64,000 bases of DNA from Streptomyces sp. Z26 (GTDB taxonomy: Bacteria > Actinomycetota > Actinomycetes > Streptomycetales > Streptomycetaceae): the NCBI RefSeq assembly GCF_003665095.1, contig NZ_RCHV01000002.1, positions 3,160,001-3,224,000 on the forward strand, in the 5' to 3' direction. Shown in pieces: positions 24,114-31,941 of the stretch. Position numbers and translations under genes: made by a program. Below the pieces are notes generated by a model. The model saw nothing but the letters and a program-made list of their open reading frames with translations. It was not told the DNA's origin and made no database searches. The stretch's first letter is position 1, and each line of letters starts with the position of its first letter.

Positions 24114-25196
24114 CTACTTCTCGTCGTTCGGGGACGCGTCTCGGGGGGCCCCCTCCCCCCCACCCCCGCCCCCGTCTGTCTCTTCCCCCGCCACCGGGCC
24201 CGCGCCCGGCGCCGGGTCCGCACCCGCGCCCGGCACCGGGTCGGCGCCCGTGGCCGTGCCCGGCGCCGTCCGCGCGCCGACGGGCGCGGCCGCGCCGCCG
24301 TCCTCGGGGGACGGCTGCGCGAGCAGCTCGGCCAACCGCGCCTCGCGCTCCGACACCTGCGCCAGCAGCTGTTCCGCGATCTCGTCCAGCAGCCCGTCCG
24401 GGTCGTCCGGAGCCATGCGCAGCATCGCTCCGATGGCGCTGCCCTCCAGCTCCTCCACGGCCGAGGCGAGCATCTCCTTGCGCGCCGCCAACCACTCCAG
24501 CCGGTCGTACAGCTCCTCGCTGCGGCTCGGCGGCCGCTCCGCCTCCGCCGGTCCCGCCTCCCATTCGGCCGCCAACTGCCGCAGGGCGTCGGTGTCCCCG
24601 GCGGTGTACGCCTTGTTGACGCGGACCATGAACGCCTCCCGGCGCTCCTGCTCCGCCTCGTCCTGCGCCAGGTCCGGGTGTGCCTTGCGGACCAGCTCGC
24701 GGTACGCCTTGCGTGCCTCCTCACCGGGCCGTACGCGGCTCGGCGGCTGCACCGGCTGCTCGTTGAGCATCGCGGTGCCCTCGGGGGACAGGCCGTCGGA
24801 GTCGATCCAGCCCTGGAACAGCTCCTCCACACCCGGCATCGGCATCACGATGGCCCGCGCCTCGTCCGCCCGGCGCAGGTCCTCCGGGTCGCCCGTGCGC
24901 GCGGCCGTCGCCTCGGCGATCTGCGCGTCCAGCTCGTCGAGCCGCGCGTACATCGGGCCGAGCCGCTGGTGGTGCAGCCGGGAGAAGTTCTCCACCTCGA
25001 CCCGGAAGGTCTCGACCGCGATCTCGAACTCGATGAGCGCGTTCTCCGCGGCCCGTACGGCCTTCTCCAGCCGTTCGGTGCCCGCGTCGGCCTCGGGTCC
25101 CGCGCCCCCCGTGCTGGACGCGGCGTCCGCGCCGCCCTGGTGCGGGTGGTCGGCGTGCTCGGCTTGCTGGGCCTGCTCGGCTTCCGGATTGGTCAC
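24114..25196 (-). CDS. J-domain containing protein
   Basis: A 360-residue soluble protein. Residues about 40-120 are strongly helical and charged (TERLEKAVRAAENALIEFEIAVETFRVEVENFSRLHHQRL), probably coiled coil. A J domain follows at about residues 158-200, with the DnaK-stimulating HPD tripeptide in YRELVRKAHPDLAQD. A second helical region (DRLEWLAARKEMLASAVEELEGS) and an Ala/Gly/Pro-rich tail complete it. Unlike DnaJ it has no Gly/Phe linker or zinc fingers. It presumably recruits Hsp70 to a particular client. GTG start at 25196. Confidence 0.8.
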   Translation of the reverse strand: MTNPEAEQAQQAEHADHPHQGGADAASSTGGAGPEADAGTERLEKAVRAAENALIEFEIAVETFRVEVENFSRLHHQRLGPMYARLDELDAQIAEATAARTGDPEDLRRADEARAIVMPMPGVEELFQGWIDSDGLSPEGTAMLNEQPVQPPSRVRPGEEARKAYRELVRKAHPDLAQDEAEQERREAFMVRVNKAYTAGDTDALRQLAAEWEAGPAEAERPPSRSEELYDRLEWLAARKEMLASAVEELEGSAIGAMLRMAPDDPDGLLDEIAEQLLAQVSEREARLAELLAQPSPEDGGAAAPVGARTAPGTATGADPVPGAGADPAPGAGPVAGEETDGGGGGGEGAPRDASPNDEK

Positions 25197-25220
25197 CGGT
25201 CCAGCCTACGGAACGCGCGC

Positions 25221-26687
25221 TCACACCCCCAGCTCGGCCGGTATCCGGCCGTTCCGTACGGCCCTGACCAGCACGGCGTGGTCCCGCTCCGTCCGGTCCG
25301 CGTATCTCAGGGCGAAGTCGCGCACCGCCTCGTCCAGCTCCTCGGACTTGCCGCAGTACCCCGCTATCCGGCGCGGGTCCGCGCTGTGCGAGTGGGCGCG
25401 GGCGAGGAGCGCGCCGGTCATCCGCCCGTAGTCGTCGACCTGGTCGGCGGCGAGGGCCGCCGGGTCGACGCTGCCCTTGCGGTTGCGGAACTGCCGCACC
25501 TGGTACGGCCGTCCGTCGACCGTCGTCCAGCCCAGGAGGATGTCGCTGACGACCTGCATCCGCTTCTGCCCGGCGACGACGCGGCGTCCCTCGTGGACGG
25601 GCTCGGGCGGTGCGAAGCCCGCGTCGGCCAGGTACGGGTGGAGGGCGGAGCGCCGGGCCTCCTTCACCTGGAGGACGAGGGGCTTCCCCCGGTGGTCGAG
25701 GAGCAGCACCACGTACGACCGGGTGCCGACGCTGCCGGTGCCGACGACGCGGAAGGCGACGTCGTGGACGGCGTACCGGCCGAGGAGCGGCAGGCGGTCC
25801 TCGGGCAGCGTCCCCAGGTACGCGCCGAGGGCGGTGGTGACGGTCGCCGCCTCCGCGTCGGGCACGCGGCGCAGGACGGGCGGGGCGTCGACGAAGCGGC
25901 GTCCTCCGTCGCCGTCGTCCTCGGTGGACTTGGCGGCGAAGCGGGCGCTGGTGTTGCGTCGTGCCTTCTCCGCGACGCGTTCCAAGGTGCCGAGGAGGTC
26001 GCGGGCGTCGGTGTGGGAGACGAGGCGTTCGTCGGCGATGGCGTTCCACGCGTCGGTCGCGGGCATCTTGGCCAGCAGGCGCATGGTGCGGCGGTAGGCC
26101 CCGGCGGCGTCCTGTGCGGCGGCGGCGCACTGGTCCTCGTCGGCTCCGGCTTCGCGTCCGGCGAGGACGAGGGAGGTGGCGAGACGTTTGAGGTCCCATT
26201 CCCAGGGGCCGCGCACGGTCTCGTCGAAGTCGTTGAGGTCGATGACGAGGCCGCCGCGCGCGTCGCCGTAGAGGCCGAAGTTGGCGGCGTGGGCGTCGCC
26301 GCAGATCTGGGCGGCGATGCCGGTGGACGGGGTGGCGTGCGCGAGGTCGTACGCCATGAGTCCGGCGGAGCCGCGGAGGAAGGCGAAGGGGCCGGCGACC
26401 ATGCGGCCGACGCGGATGGGGGTCAGCTCGGGGATGCGGCCCTCGTTCGACGTCTCGACCGCGGTGACGGCGTCGGGGCGGTCGTCGGCCGCGCCGAGCC
26501 GGGCGTGGGCGGCGCGGGGGAGGGTGTGGCGCAGGGCCTTGCCCGCCCTCTTGGGGGACTCGGTGGTGTGCCTGGCCGCGAAGCCGTCGACGTGCGGGAC
26601 GCGTGCCGGGGTCGGTGCCGGTGCCGGGTCGTGGTGCGGGCGGTCGGCGGGGGTGGGTTCCCCGGGTGTGCTGGTGTTGCGCTCCAT
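25221..26687 (-). CDS. DUF2252 family protein (kinase-like fold)
   Basis: A 488-residue DUF2252 protein, a poorly characterised family with resemblance to aminoglycoside phosphotransferase-like kinases. Visible family motifs are FLRGSAGLMAYDLA, then QICGDAHAANFGLYGDARGGLVIDLNDFDET (a GDxHxxNF catalytic-loop-like motif followed by an FDE metal-binding motif), WEWDLKRLATSLVLAG, and the C-terminal YGRMTGALLARAHSHSADP ... GYCGKSEELDEAVRDFALRYADRTERDH. ATG 26687 follows GAGGGGGA. The first 60 residues are Pro/His/Thr-rich. No substrate is known; it stands as a single transcription unit. Confidence 0.83.
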   Translation of the reverse strand: MERNTSTPGEPTPADRPHHDPAPAPTPARVPHVDGFAARHTTESPKRAGKALRHTLPRAAHARLGAADDRPDAVTAVETSNEGRIPELTPIRVGRMVAGPFAFLRGSAGLMAYDLAHATPSTGIAAQICGDAHAANFGLYGDARGGLVIDLNDFDETVRGPWEWDLKRLATSLVLAGREAGADEDQCAAAAQDAAGAYRRTMRLLAKMPATDAWNAIADERLVSHTDARDLLGTLERVAEKARRNTSARFAAKSTEDDGDGGRRFVDAPPVLRRVPDAEAATVTTALGAYLGTLPEDRLPLLGRYAVHDVAFRVVGTGSVGTRSYVVLLLDHRGKPLVLQVKEARRSALHPYLADAGFAPPEPVHEGRRVVAGQKRMQVVSDILLGWTTVDGRPYQVRQFRNRKGSVDPAALAADQVDDYGRMTGALLARAHSHSADPRRIAGYCGKSEELDEAVRDFALRYADRTERDHAVLVRAVRNGRIPAELGV

Positions 26688-27124
26688 GCTGGTGTCCCCC
26701 TCTGGTGGTTCCGCGACGAGGTCGGGTGCCGTGCCCCTGTGCGCGCACCCGTCCGTGCCCGGGCCCGGCGCCGGGCCCGAACCGTCCGGGTGGTGACGGC
26801 TGTTGCCGTCCCGGTGGCGCGGGTGGCGGCCGGTGGGTGGCGGGTGGCCCGATCTCGACGGGCATGACGTTACTCGGGGTGGGTGCCGGTGGCGACCCTT
26901 GTGGATAACCTGGGAAAGTGCAGGTCAGGGTGGTGGCGATGGCCGTTTCCCGGTGCCGCCGCGCCAGTGCCCGGCCCACCGGTGCCCCCGTACCCGCACC
27001 GCGCGCCCGTACCGCCCGTCCCGCCCGCCCCCGCCGCCATACGGCGGCGCGGGCGGGACCACACCGTACGGCGGCGGGTACCCGTACGCCGTGCGCCCCC
27101 GGGCTCAGCCCCGTCCCGCCCCGT
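26688..27124. other. Intergenic region with a DnaA box and a hairpin
   Basis: 437 bases with no convincing gene; open frames here are Pro/Arg-rich and lack family features. TGTGGATAA at 26900-26908 is a perfect DnaA box (TTATCCACA on the other strand). GTCCCGCCCGC (27018-27028) pairs with GCGGGCGGGAC (27049-27059) around an inner CCGCCG/CGGCGG stem, a likely terminator for the HxlR gene. The DUF2252 promoter should also be in this gap, but I cannot identify its hexamers. Confidence 0.6.
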
Positions 27125-27532
27125 TCAGTCGAAGCCGGGGCACTGCGACGACTCCTCCTCGGGGAGGTGGTCGACGGCCCAGCGGGTGAGTTCGGCCATG
27201 GCGGGGCGGAGGGCGGCGCCCGCCGGGGTGAGGCGGTAGCTGACGCGCAGCGGTGGTCCGGCGTCGACCTCGCGGGCGACGAGGTCGAGTGCGGCGAGTT
27301 CGCTGAGGCGGTCGGAGAGCATGCGTTCGCTGATGCCGGGGACCGCGCGGCGGAGTTCGGTGAAGTGGCCGGGGCCGTTCATGAGGGCGGCGATGATGAC
27401 GCCGGTCCAGCGTTTGCCGAGCATCCGGAAGACGCGGGTGATCGCCGCTTCGGGCTCGGTGCAGATGGAGTCGCAGTCCGACGCGTCGCCGGGCGACGCG
27501 TCCTCGACCGATGCTTGCCGCCGCTCTGCCAT
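27125..27532 (-). CDS. HxlR family transcriptional regulator, possibly redox-sensing
   Basis: A 135-residue winged-helix regulator of the HxlR type. The DNA-binding region is TRVFRMLGKRWTGVIIAALMNGPGHFTELRRAVPGISERMLSDRLSEL, followed by the wing VSYRLTPAGAALRPAM. Cys20 and Cys24 form a CDSIC motif just before the first helix, and a third Cys (131) is near the C-terminus; N-terminal Cys residues in this family often sense quinones or electrophiles. It is divergent from an FMN azoreductase gene, which fits a quinone/diamide-type response. Start ATG 27532. Confidence 0.87.
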   Translation of the reverse strand: MAERRQASVEDASPGDASDCDSICTEPEAAITRVFRMLGKRWTGVIIAALMNGPGHFTELRRAVPGISERMLSDRLSELAALDLVAREVDAGPPLRVSYRLTPAGAALRPAMAELTRWAVDHLPEEESSQCPGFD

Positions 27533-27555
27533 GCCCCCAGGGTACGGGAAAACCC

Positions 27556-27586
27556 CACAGTAGGTGCAGAAAAGTAAGTGACTGTG
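27556..27586. promoter_or_regulatory. Candidate HxlR operator and promoter for the azoreductase
   Basis: CACAGT (27556-27561) and ACTGTG (27581-27586) are perfect inverted half-sites separated by 19 bases in the 118-bp divergent gap. They flank an unusually A-rich stretch (gaaaagtaagtg). TATCAAT at 27588-27594 could be the -10 for the plus-strand gene. The site assignment is inference from position and symmetry. Confidence 0.45.
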
Positions 27587-27650
27587 CTATCAATAGCTAC
27601 GTACGGAAGTTCACCCCGGCTTCCGGCCCACTCACCCTGGAGCGCTCGAC

Positions 27651-28301
27651 ATGGCCACCCTCCTGCACCTCGACTCCTCGCTGAACGGCGACCAGTCCCA
27701 CTCCCGCACCGTCACCGCCGCCTTCCGCAGCACCTGGGAGGCCGAGCACCCGGAGGGGAAGGTCGTCTACCGCGACCTCGCGGCCGAGCCGCTCCCGCAC
27801 CTCACCGCGCCCGCCTTCTACGCGGCCTTCGTCCCCGCCGCCGACCGCACCCCGGAGCAGGCCGCGTCGGTCGCGCTGCGCGAGGAGCTGATCGCCGAGG
27901 CCGAGGCCGCGGACGCCCTCCTGATCGGCGCCCCCCTCTACAACTACTCGATCGCCTCCAGCCTCAAGGCGTGGCTCGACCACGTCATCTCCGTGGGCCG
28001 CACCACGGGTACGGAGACGCCGTCCCTCGCGGGCAAGCACGTGACGGTGGTCACCAGCCGCGGCGGCTCGTACGCCCCGGGCACCCCCGAGGAGGGCAAC
28101 GACCACGCGCAGCCGTACCTCCGGATGGTGCTGGGCGAGAAGCTCGGCCTGGAGACGGACTTCATCGTCCCGGAGCTGACGCTGGCGCCGTCCACCCCGG
28201 CGATGTCCTCCCTCGTTCCGCTCTACGAGGAGTCGCGCGCGAAGGCGCTCCAGGACGCGGAGACCAAGGCGAAGGCGCTGGCGGGCCGCCTCGCGGCGTG
28301 A
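27651..28301 (+). CDS. azoR: FMN-dependent NADH-azoreductase
   Basis: A 216-residue flavodoxin-fold enzyme of the AzoR/AcpD family, which reduces quinones and azo compounds by two-electron transfer. The FMN-binding motifs LHLDSSLNGDQSHSRTVTAAF, IGAPLYNYSIASSLKAWLDHVI and VTSRGGSY are all present. ATG 27651 is preceded by GGAGCG. It is divergent from the HxlR regulator, which probably induces it under quinone or electrophile stress. A strong hairpin follows the stop. Confidence 0.9.
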   Translation: MATLLHLDSSLNGDQSHSRTVTAAFRSTWEAEHPEGKVVYRDLAAEPLPHLTAPAFYAAFVPAADRTPEQAASVALREELIAEAEAADALLIGAPLYNYSIASSLKAWLDHVISVGRTTGTETPSLAGKHVTVVTSRGGSYAPGTPEEGNDHAQPYLRMVLGEKLGLETDFIVPELTLAPSTPAMSSLVPLYEESRAKALQDAETKAKALAGRLAA

Positions 28302-28319
28302 CGCGGGACCCGTACGACC

Positions 28320-28362
28320 GGGCCCCTCCGGAGCAGGCGCGGCGCCGCCCCCGGAGGGGCCC
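28320..28362. terminator. Terminator hairpin after the azoreductase gene
   Basis: GGGCCCCTCCGG (28320-28331) pairs perfectly with CCGGAGGGGCCC (28351-28362) around a 19-nt loop, 18 bases after the stop codon. There is no T-run. Confidence 0.7.
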
Positions 28363-28420
28363 GACGCGTGGCGCCCGCGGACACGAGGGCCCGAGGCACG
28401 CAGGAGCCCGGGAACGCGAA

Positions 28421-28462
28421 ACGGTACGGGCGGCACCGTGATCACGATGCCGCCCGTACCGT
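28421..28462 (-). terminator. Extended hairpin terminating tRNA-Leu
   Basis: ACGGTACGGGCGGCA (28421-28435) pairs with TGCCGCCCGTACCGT (28448-28462). After a single mismatch the loop itself is the palindrome CGTGATCACG, giving an almost continuous stem of about 20 bp. It starts six bases past the tRNA-Leu 3' end. On the minus strand it is followed by TTTCG. Confidence 0.7.
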
Positions 28463-28468
28463 CTTCTG

Positions 28469-28552
28469 TGCGCGAGGGGGGAGTTGAACCCCCACGCCCT
28501 TTCGGGCACTGGAACCTGAATCCAGCGCGTCTGCCTATTCCGCCACCCGCGC
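28469..28552 (-). tRNA. tRNA-Leu (anticodon CAG)
   Basis: An 84-nt cloverleaf read on the minus strand. The acceptor stem GCGCGGG pairs with CTCGCGC, with discriminator A. The anticodon stem CTGGA/TCCAG encloses TTCAGGT, so the anticodon is CAG, reading CTG, a dominant leucine codon in this GC-rich genome. The variable arm (tgcccgaaagggcgt) is long, as in class II tRNAs. The 3' CCA is not encoded. Confidence 0.95.
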
Positions 28553-28928
28553 ATGGGTGCTCCCCCACCACCGTGGGGAAGGACGCTGCCGACGGGACCG
28601 TGCTGGCTCCCTGCCGACGTCCCAAAGATTAGCACGGTGAACGGGGTGGGCTCACCTCCGTTCCCGTGCCCCGTATCCCCGTAAGCGGCGCACCGTTGGC
28701 CTGCGCTGGGGGACACTGGGAGGGGGCGTCACACGGCACCCGGCACGTTCCGTGCAAGGGTGTGAGAGGTGCCACTCCGCTTGGCGAGCGCTGTGGGGAA
28801 CCAGCTGATTTCCCCGCGCGTGGATACGATCAGTAAGCACTACCGGCAAAGCGGCATGCGCGCGTTCAGGGACACTGGAGCGGCAGCCGTCGCACTAGGG
28901 CGACGGCCATCTGGGAAGGAGGTGCACC
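28553..28928. other. Gap between tRNA-Leu and fhaA
   Basis: 376 bases without a supported gene. AAAGATTAGC(A) at 28624-28634 contains TAATCT on the minus strand, the same -10 core found before tRNA-Ile at 56416-56421, so it may serve tRNA-Leu from about 75 bases upstream. GGGGAA (28795-28800) and TTCCCC (28810-28815) form an inverted repeat. GGATACGATC at 28822-28831 is a possible -10 region for the fhaA operon. Confidence 0.5.
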
Positions 28929-29777
28929 GTGGGAGTCATGAAGCGGTTCGAGCAGCGACTCGAGGGTCTCGTCAACGGCACCTTCGCCAAAGTGTTCAAG
29001 TCCGAGGTGCAGCCCGTCGAGATCGCCGGCGCCCTCCAGCGCGAGTGCGACAACAACGCCACGATCTGGAACCGCGAGCGGACGGTCGTGCCGAACGACT
29101 TCATCGTCGAGCTGAGCGCCCCCGACCACGAGCGGCTCAGCCCGTACTCGGGGCAGCTGGGCGACGAACTCTCCAGCATGGTGCGGGACTACGCGAAGCA
29201 GCAGCGCTACACCTTCATGGGCCCCGTCAAGGTGCACCTGGAGAAGGCCGAGGACCTCGACACCGGCCTGTACCGCGTACGCAGCCGCACACTCGCGTCC
29301 AGCACCTCCCAGGCGCCGTCCCACCTCGGCGGTTCGCCCGCCCCCGGTTCGCCGACGCAGGCCGGCGCGGGGGGCGGTTCCGGCGGCGGGCAGGGCGGTT
29401 TCCCGGCCCGGCCCGCGAGCGCGCCGCCGATGCCCTCCTCGGCGCCCCCGCCGCCCTCGTACGCCCCGGGTGCCTCCGGCCCGCTGCCGCGGTCCGAGAC
29501 GCGGCGCTGGGTGGAGATCAACGGGAGCCGTCACCAGATCTCCCGCTCGACCCTCGTGCTGGGCCGCAGCACCGAGGCCGACGTGCGCGTCGACGACCCC
29601 GGAGTCTCCCGCCGGCACTGCGAGATCCGTGCCGGGAACCCGCCGTCCGTCCAGGATCTCGGGTCCACGAACGGCATCGTGGTGGACGGGCAGCACACGA
29701 CTCGCGCTACGCTCCGCGACGGCTCACGCATCGTCGTGGGCAGTACCACGATCATTTACCGGCAAGCCGAAGGGTGA
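28929..29777 (+). CDS. fhaA: FHA domain protein FhaA
   Basis: A 282-residue cytosolic adaptor of the actinobacterial cell-wall control cluster. The N-terminal DUF3662-type domain covers about residues 1-118 (MKRFEQRLEGLVNGTFAKVFKSEVQPVEIAGALQRE). A Gly/Pro/Ser-rich linker follows, then a C-terminal FHA domain binding phosphothreonine (TLVLGRSTEADVRVDDPGVSRRHCEIR ... VQDLGSTNGIVVDG). FhaA homologues bind phosphorylated PknB and the lipid II flippase MviN. The GTG at 28929 is placed 6 nt after GGAGG. First gene of a co-directional cluster reaching to pknB. Confidence 0.93.
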   Translation: MGVMKRFEQRLEGLVNGTFAKVFKSEVQPVEIAGALQRECDNNATIWNRERTVVPNDFIVELSAPDHERLSPYSGQLGDELSSMVRDYAKQQRYTFMGPVKVHLEKAEDLDTGLYRVRSRTLASSTSQAPSHLGGSPAPGSPTQAGAGGGSGGGQGGFPARPASAPPMPSSAPPPPSYAPGASGPLPRSETRRWVEINGSRHQISRSTLVLGRSTEADVRVDDPGVSRRHCEIRAGNPPSVQDLGSTNGIVVDGQHTTRATLRDGSRIVVGSTTIIYRQAEG

Positions 29778-29787
29778 AGCGGGGGCA

Positions 29788-30306
29788 ATGTCAGAGCTGA
29801 CCCTGACGGTCATGCGGTTGGGCTTTCTCGCCGTGCTGTGGCTGTTCGTCATCGTGGCGGTGCAGGTCATCCGCAGCGACCTCTTCGGTACGCGGGTGAC
29901 CCAGCGGGCCGCCCGGCGCAACGACGCGCGTCCGCAGCGGCAGCAGGCCCCGCCGCAGCAGCGCCAGCAACAGCAGCAGTCGTCCTCGCGCCGGGGGCGG
30001 GGCGGGCGGAACGCGCCCACGAAGCTGGTGGTGTCCGAGGGGTCCCTCACGGGTACGACGGTGGCGCTCCAGGGGCAGACGATCTCCCTCGGCCGGGCGC
30101 ACGACTCGACGATCGTGCTGGACGACGACTACGCCTCCAGCCGGCATGCCAGGATCTACCCGGACCGGGACGGTCAGTGGATCGTCGAGGACCTGGGCTC
30201 CACCAACGGCACGTACCTCGACCGGACCCGGTTGACCACGCCGACACCGATCCCGCCCGGAGCGCCGATCCGTATCGGCAAGACGGTCATCGAGCTGCGG
30301 AAATAG
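29788..30306 (+). CDS. fhaB: FHA domain protein FhaB (FipA-like)
   Basis: A 172-residue protein with one N-terminal transmembrane helix (about residues 8-30, MRLGFLAVLWLFVIVAVQVIRSDLF), a Gln/Arg-rich linker, and a C-terminal FHA domain (ISLGRAHDSTIVLDDDYASSRHARIY ... VEDLGSTNGTYLDRTRL). In mycobacteria the equivalent links phospho-signalling to FtsZ and septum proteins. ATG 29788, ten bases after fhaA. The FHA Arg, Ser-Arg-His and Asn residues needed for phosphothreonine binding are all present. Confidence 0.93.
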   Translation: MSELTLTVMRLGFLAVLWLFVIVAVQVIRSDLFGTRVTQRAARRNDARPQRQQAPPQQRQQQQQSSSRRGRGGRNAPTKLVVSEGSLTGTTVALQGQTISLGRAHDSTIVLDDDYASSRHARIYPDRDGQWIVEDLGSTNGTYLDRTRLTTPTPIPPGAPIRIGKTVIELRK

Positions 30307-30342
30307 ACAGGCCGAAGAGATGACGACCGGAGGGTGGGCACC

Positions 30343-31926
30343 GTGCGGATGTACCCGGAGCCGACGGGCGAGGTGCGCATGAGTCTGTCACTGCGCTTCG
30401 CCGCCGGATCGCACGACGGCATGATCCGCGAGCACAACGAGGACTCGGGTTACGCGGGTCCGCGGCTGCTCGCCGTGGCCGACGGGATGGGCGGCCAGGC
30501 CGCCGGTGAGGTCGCCAGCTCGGAGGTGATCTCGACCATCGTGCAGCTGGACGAGGACATTCCCGGCTCCGACATCCTCACGTCGCTGGGCAGTGCCGTG
30601 CAGCGCGCGAACGACCAGTTGCGCGTCATGGTCGAGGAGGACCCGCAGCTGGAGGGGATGGGCACCACCCTGACCGCGCTGCTGTGGACGGGGCAGCGGC
30701 TGGGCCTGGTGCACGTCGGGGACTCGCGGGCGTACCTGCTGCGGGACGGGCGGCTGTCGCAGATCACGCAGGACCACACGTGGGTGCAGCGGCTGGTGGA
30801 CGAGGGCCGGATCACGGAGGAGGAGGCCACGACCCACCCGCAACGCTCGTTGCTGATGCGGGCGTTGGGCAGTGGCGACCACGTGGAGCCGGACCTGTCG
30901 ATCCGTGAGGTACGGGCGGGCGACCGGTACCTGCTGTGTTCCGACGGTCTGTCGGGTGTCGTGTCGCACCAGACGATGGAGGACACGCTCGCCAGCTACC
31001 AGGGTCCGCACGAGACGGTGCAGGAGCTGATCCAGCTGGCGTTGCGCGGGGGTGGCCCGGACAACATCACGTGCATCATCGCGGACGTCCTCGACGTGGA
31101 CGGCAACGACACCCTCACCGGGCAGCTCAACGACACCCCGGTGATCGTCGGCGCGGTCGCCGAGAACCAGCACCAGTTGGGCGGGGACGCGCAGACCCCG
31201 GCGGCCCGTGCCGCCGAGTTGGGCCGGCAGGTTCCGCCGCAGCCGTCCGGCGGCTCTCCCGAGGGCGGCTTCGGCCCGCCCGGGAGCGGCGCGTCGCCCG
31301 CGGCGGCGCCGCCGCCCGCGGACTCGTTCGGCCGGTACACGGACGGCGACTTCGTGAAGCGCTCCAGGCGGGGCCTGTGGGTGAAGCGTTCGCTGTTCGT
31401 GGGGCTCGCGCTGGTGGTCGTCGGCGGCGGCCTGTACGGGGGCTACCGGTGGACGCAGGCGCAGTACTACGTGGGTTCCGAGAAGGACCATGTGGCGCTC
31501 TACCAGGGGATCAGCCAGGAGTTGGCGGGCATAAGCCTCAGCGAGGTGGAGAAGAGCCACCCCGAGATCGAACTCAAGTACCTTCCGCTGTACCAGCGTC
31601 AGCGTGTCGAGGAGACCATCGCCTCGGACAGCCTCGGGCAGGCCGAGGACAAGGTCGCCGAGCTGAAGGCGCAGGCCGACGTCTGCAAGATCGTCGCGGA
31701 GCAGAAGGACCGGAAGACCCCGGGCGGCGAGGCGGGCGGCGGGCAGGACAAGGGCGAGGACGACGGCAAGTCCCCGGACCCGACCGAGACGGGTGGCGCC
31801 GGAGCCGGTGACCAGGCCGGTGCCCCGGCCGCAGACGAGACCAGCCAGAGTTCCAGCTCGCCTTCGCCCAGCCCCAGCCTCTCGGAGCAACAGCGCGAGC
31901 TCGCCAAGCAGTGCACAGCACCGTAG
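30343..31926 (+). CDS. pstP: Membrane Ser/Thr phosphatase PstP (PP2C family)
   Basis: A 527-residue PP2C phosphatase that reverses PknB-type phosphorylation. The catalytic domain covers residues 1-240, with metal ligands in EDSGYAGPRLLAVADGMGGQAAG, the GDSRAYLLRDG strand, LLCSDGLSGVV and GGGPDNITCIIADV. A disordered stretch precedes a transmembrane helix (about residues 347-367), and an extracellular tail rich in Lys/Glu and then Ser/Pro ends the protein. I chose the GTG at 30343 because GGAGGG precedes it by 8 nt; a GTG at 30334 overlaps that ribosome site. It belongs to the fhaA-pknB cluster. Confidence 0.93.
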   Translation: MRMYPEPTGEVRMSLSLRFAAGSHDGMIREHNEDSGYAGPRLLAVADGMGGQAAGEVASSEVISTIVQLDEDIPGSDILTSLGSAVQRANDQLRVMVEEDPQLEGMGTTLTALLWTGQRLGLVHVGDSRAYLLRDGRLSQITQDHTWVQRLVDEGRITEEEATTHPQRSLLMRALGSGDHVEPDLSIREVRAGDRYLLCSDGLSGVVSHQTMEDTLASYQGPHETVQELIQLALRGGGPDNITCIIADVLDVDGNDTLTGQLNDTPVIVGAVAENQHQLGGDAQTPAARAAELGRQVPPQPSGGSPEGGFGPPGSGASPAAAPPPADSFGRYTDGDFVKRSRRGLWVKRSLFVGLALVVVGGGLYGGYRWTQAQYYVGSEKDHVALYQGISQELAGISLSEVEKSHPEIELKYLPLYQRQRVEETIASDSLGQAEDKVAELKAQADVCKIVAEQKDRKTPGGEAGGGQDKGEDDGKSPDPTETGGAGAGDQAGAPAADETSQSSSSPSPSPSLSEQQRELAKQCTAP

Positions 31927-31941
31927 GGGGCCGCAGCAGCG

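Noticed and set aside
26883..27239. Pro/Gly/Tyr-like open frames that look like the N-terminus of a disordered membrane protein
   Set aside because: They run into the antisense of the HxlR gene without a hydrophobic segment or family match.
28469..28552. tRNA-Leu as an integration site for a mobile element
   Set aside because: No integrase, no partial tRNA duplicate and no change of composition on either side.
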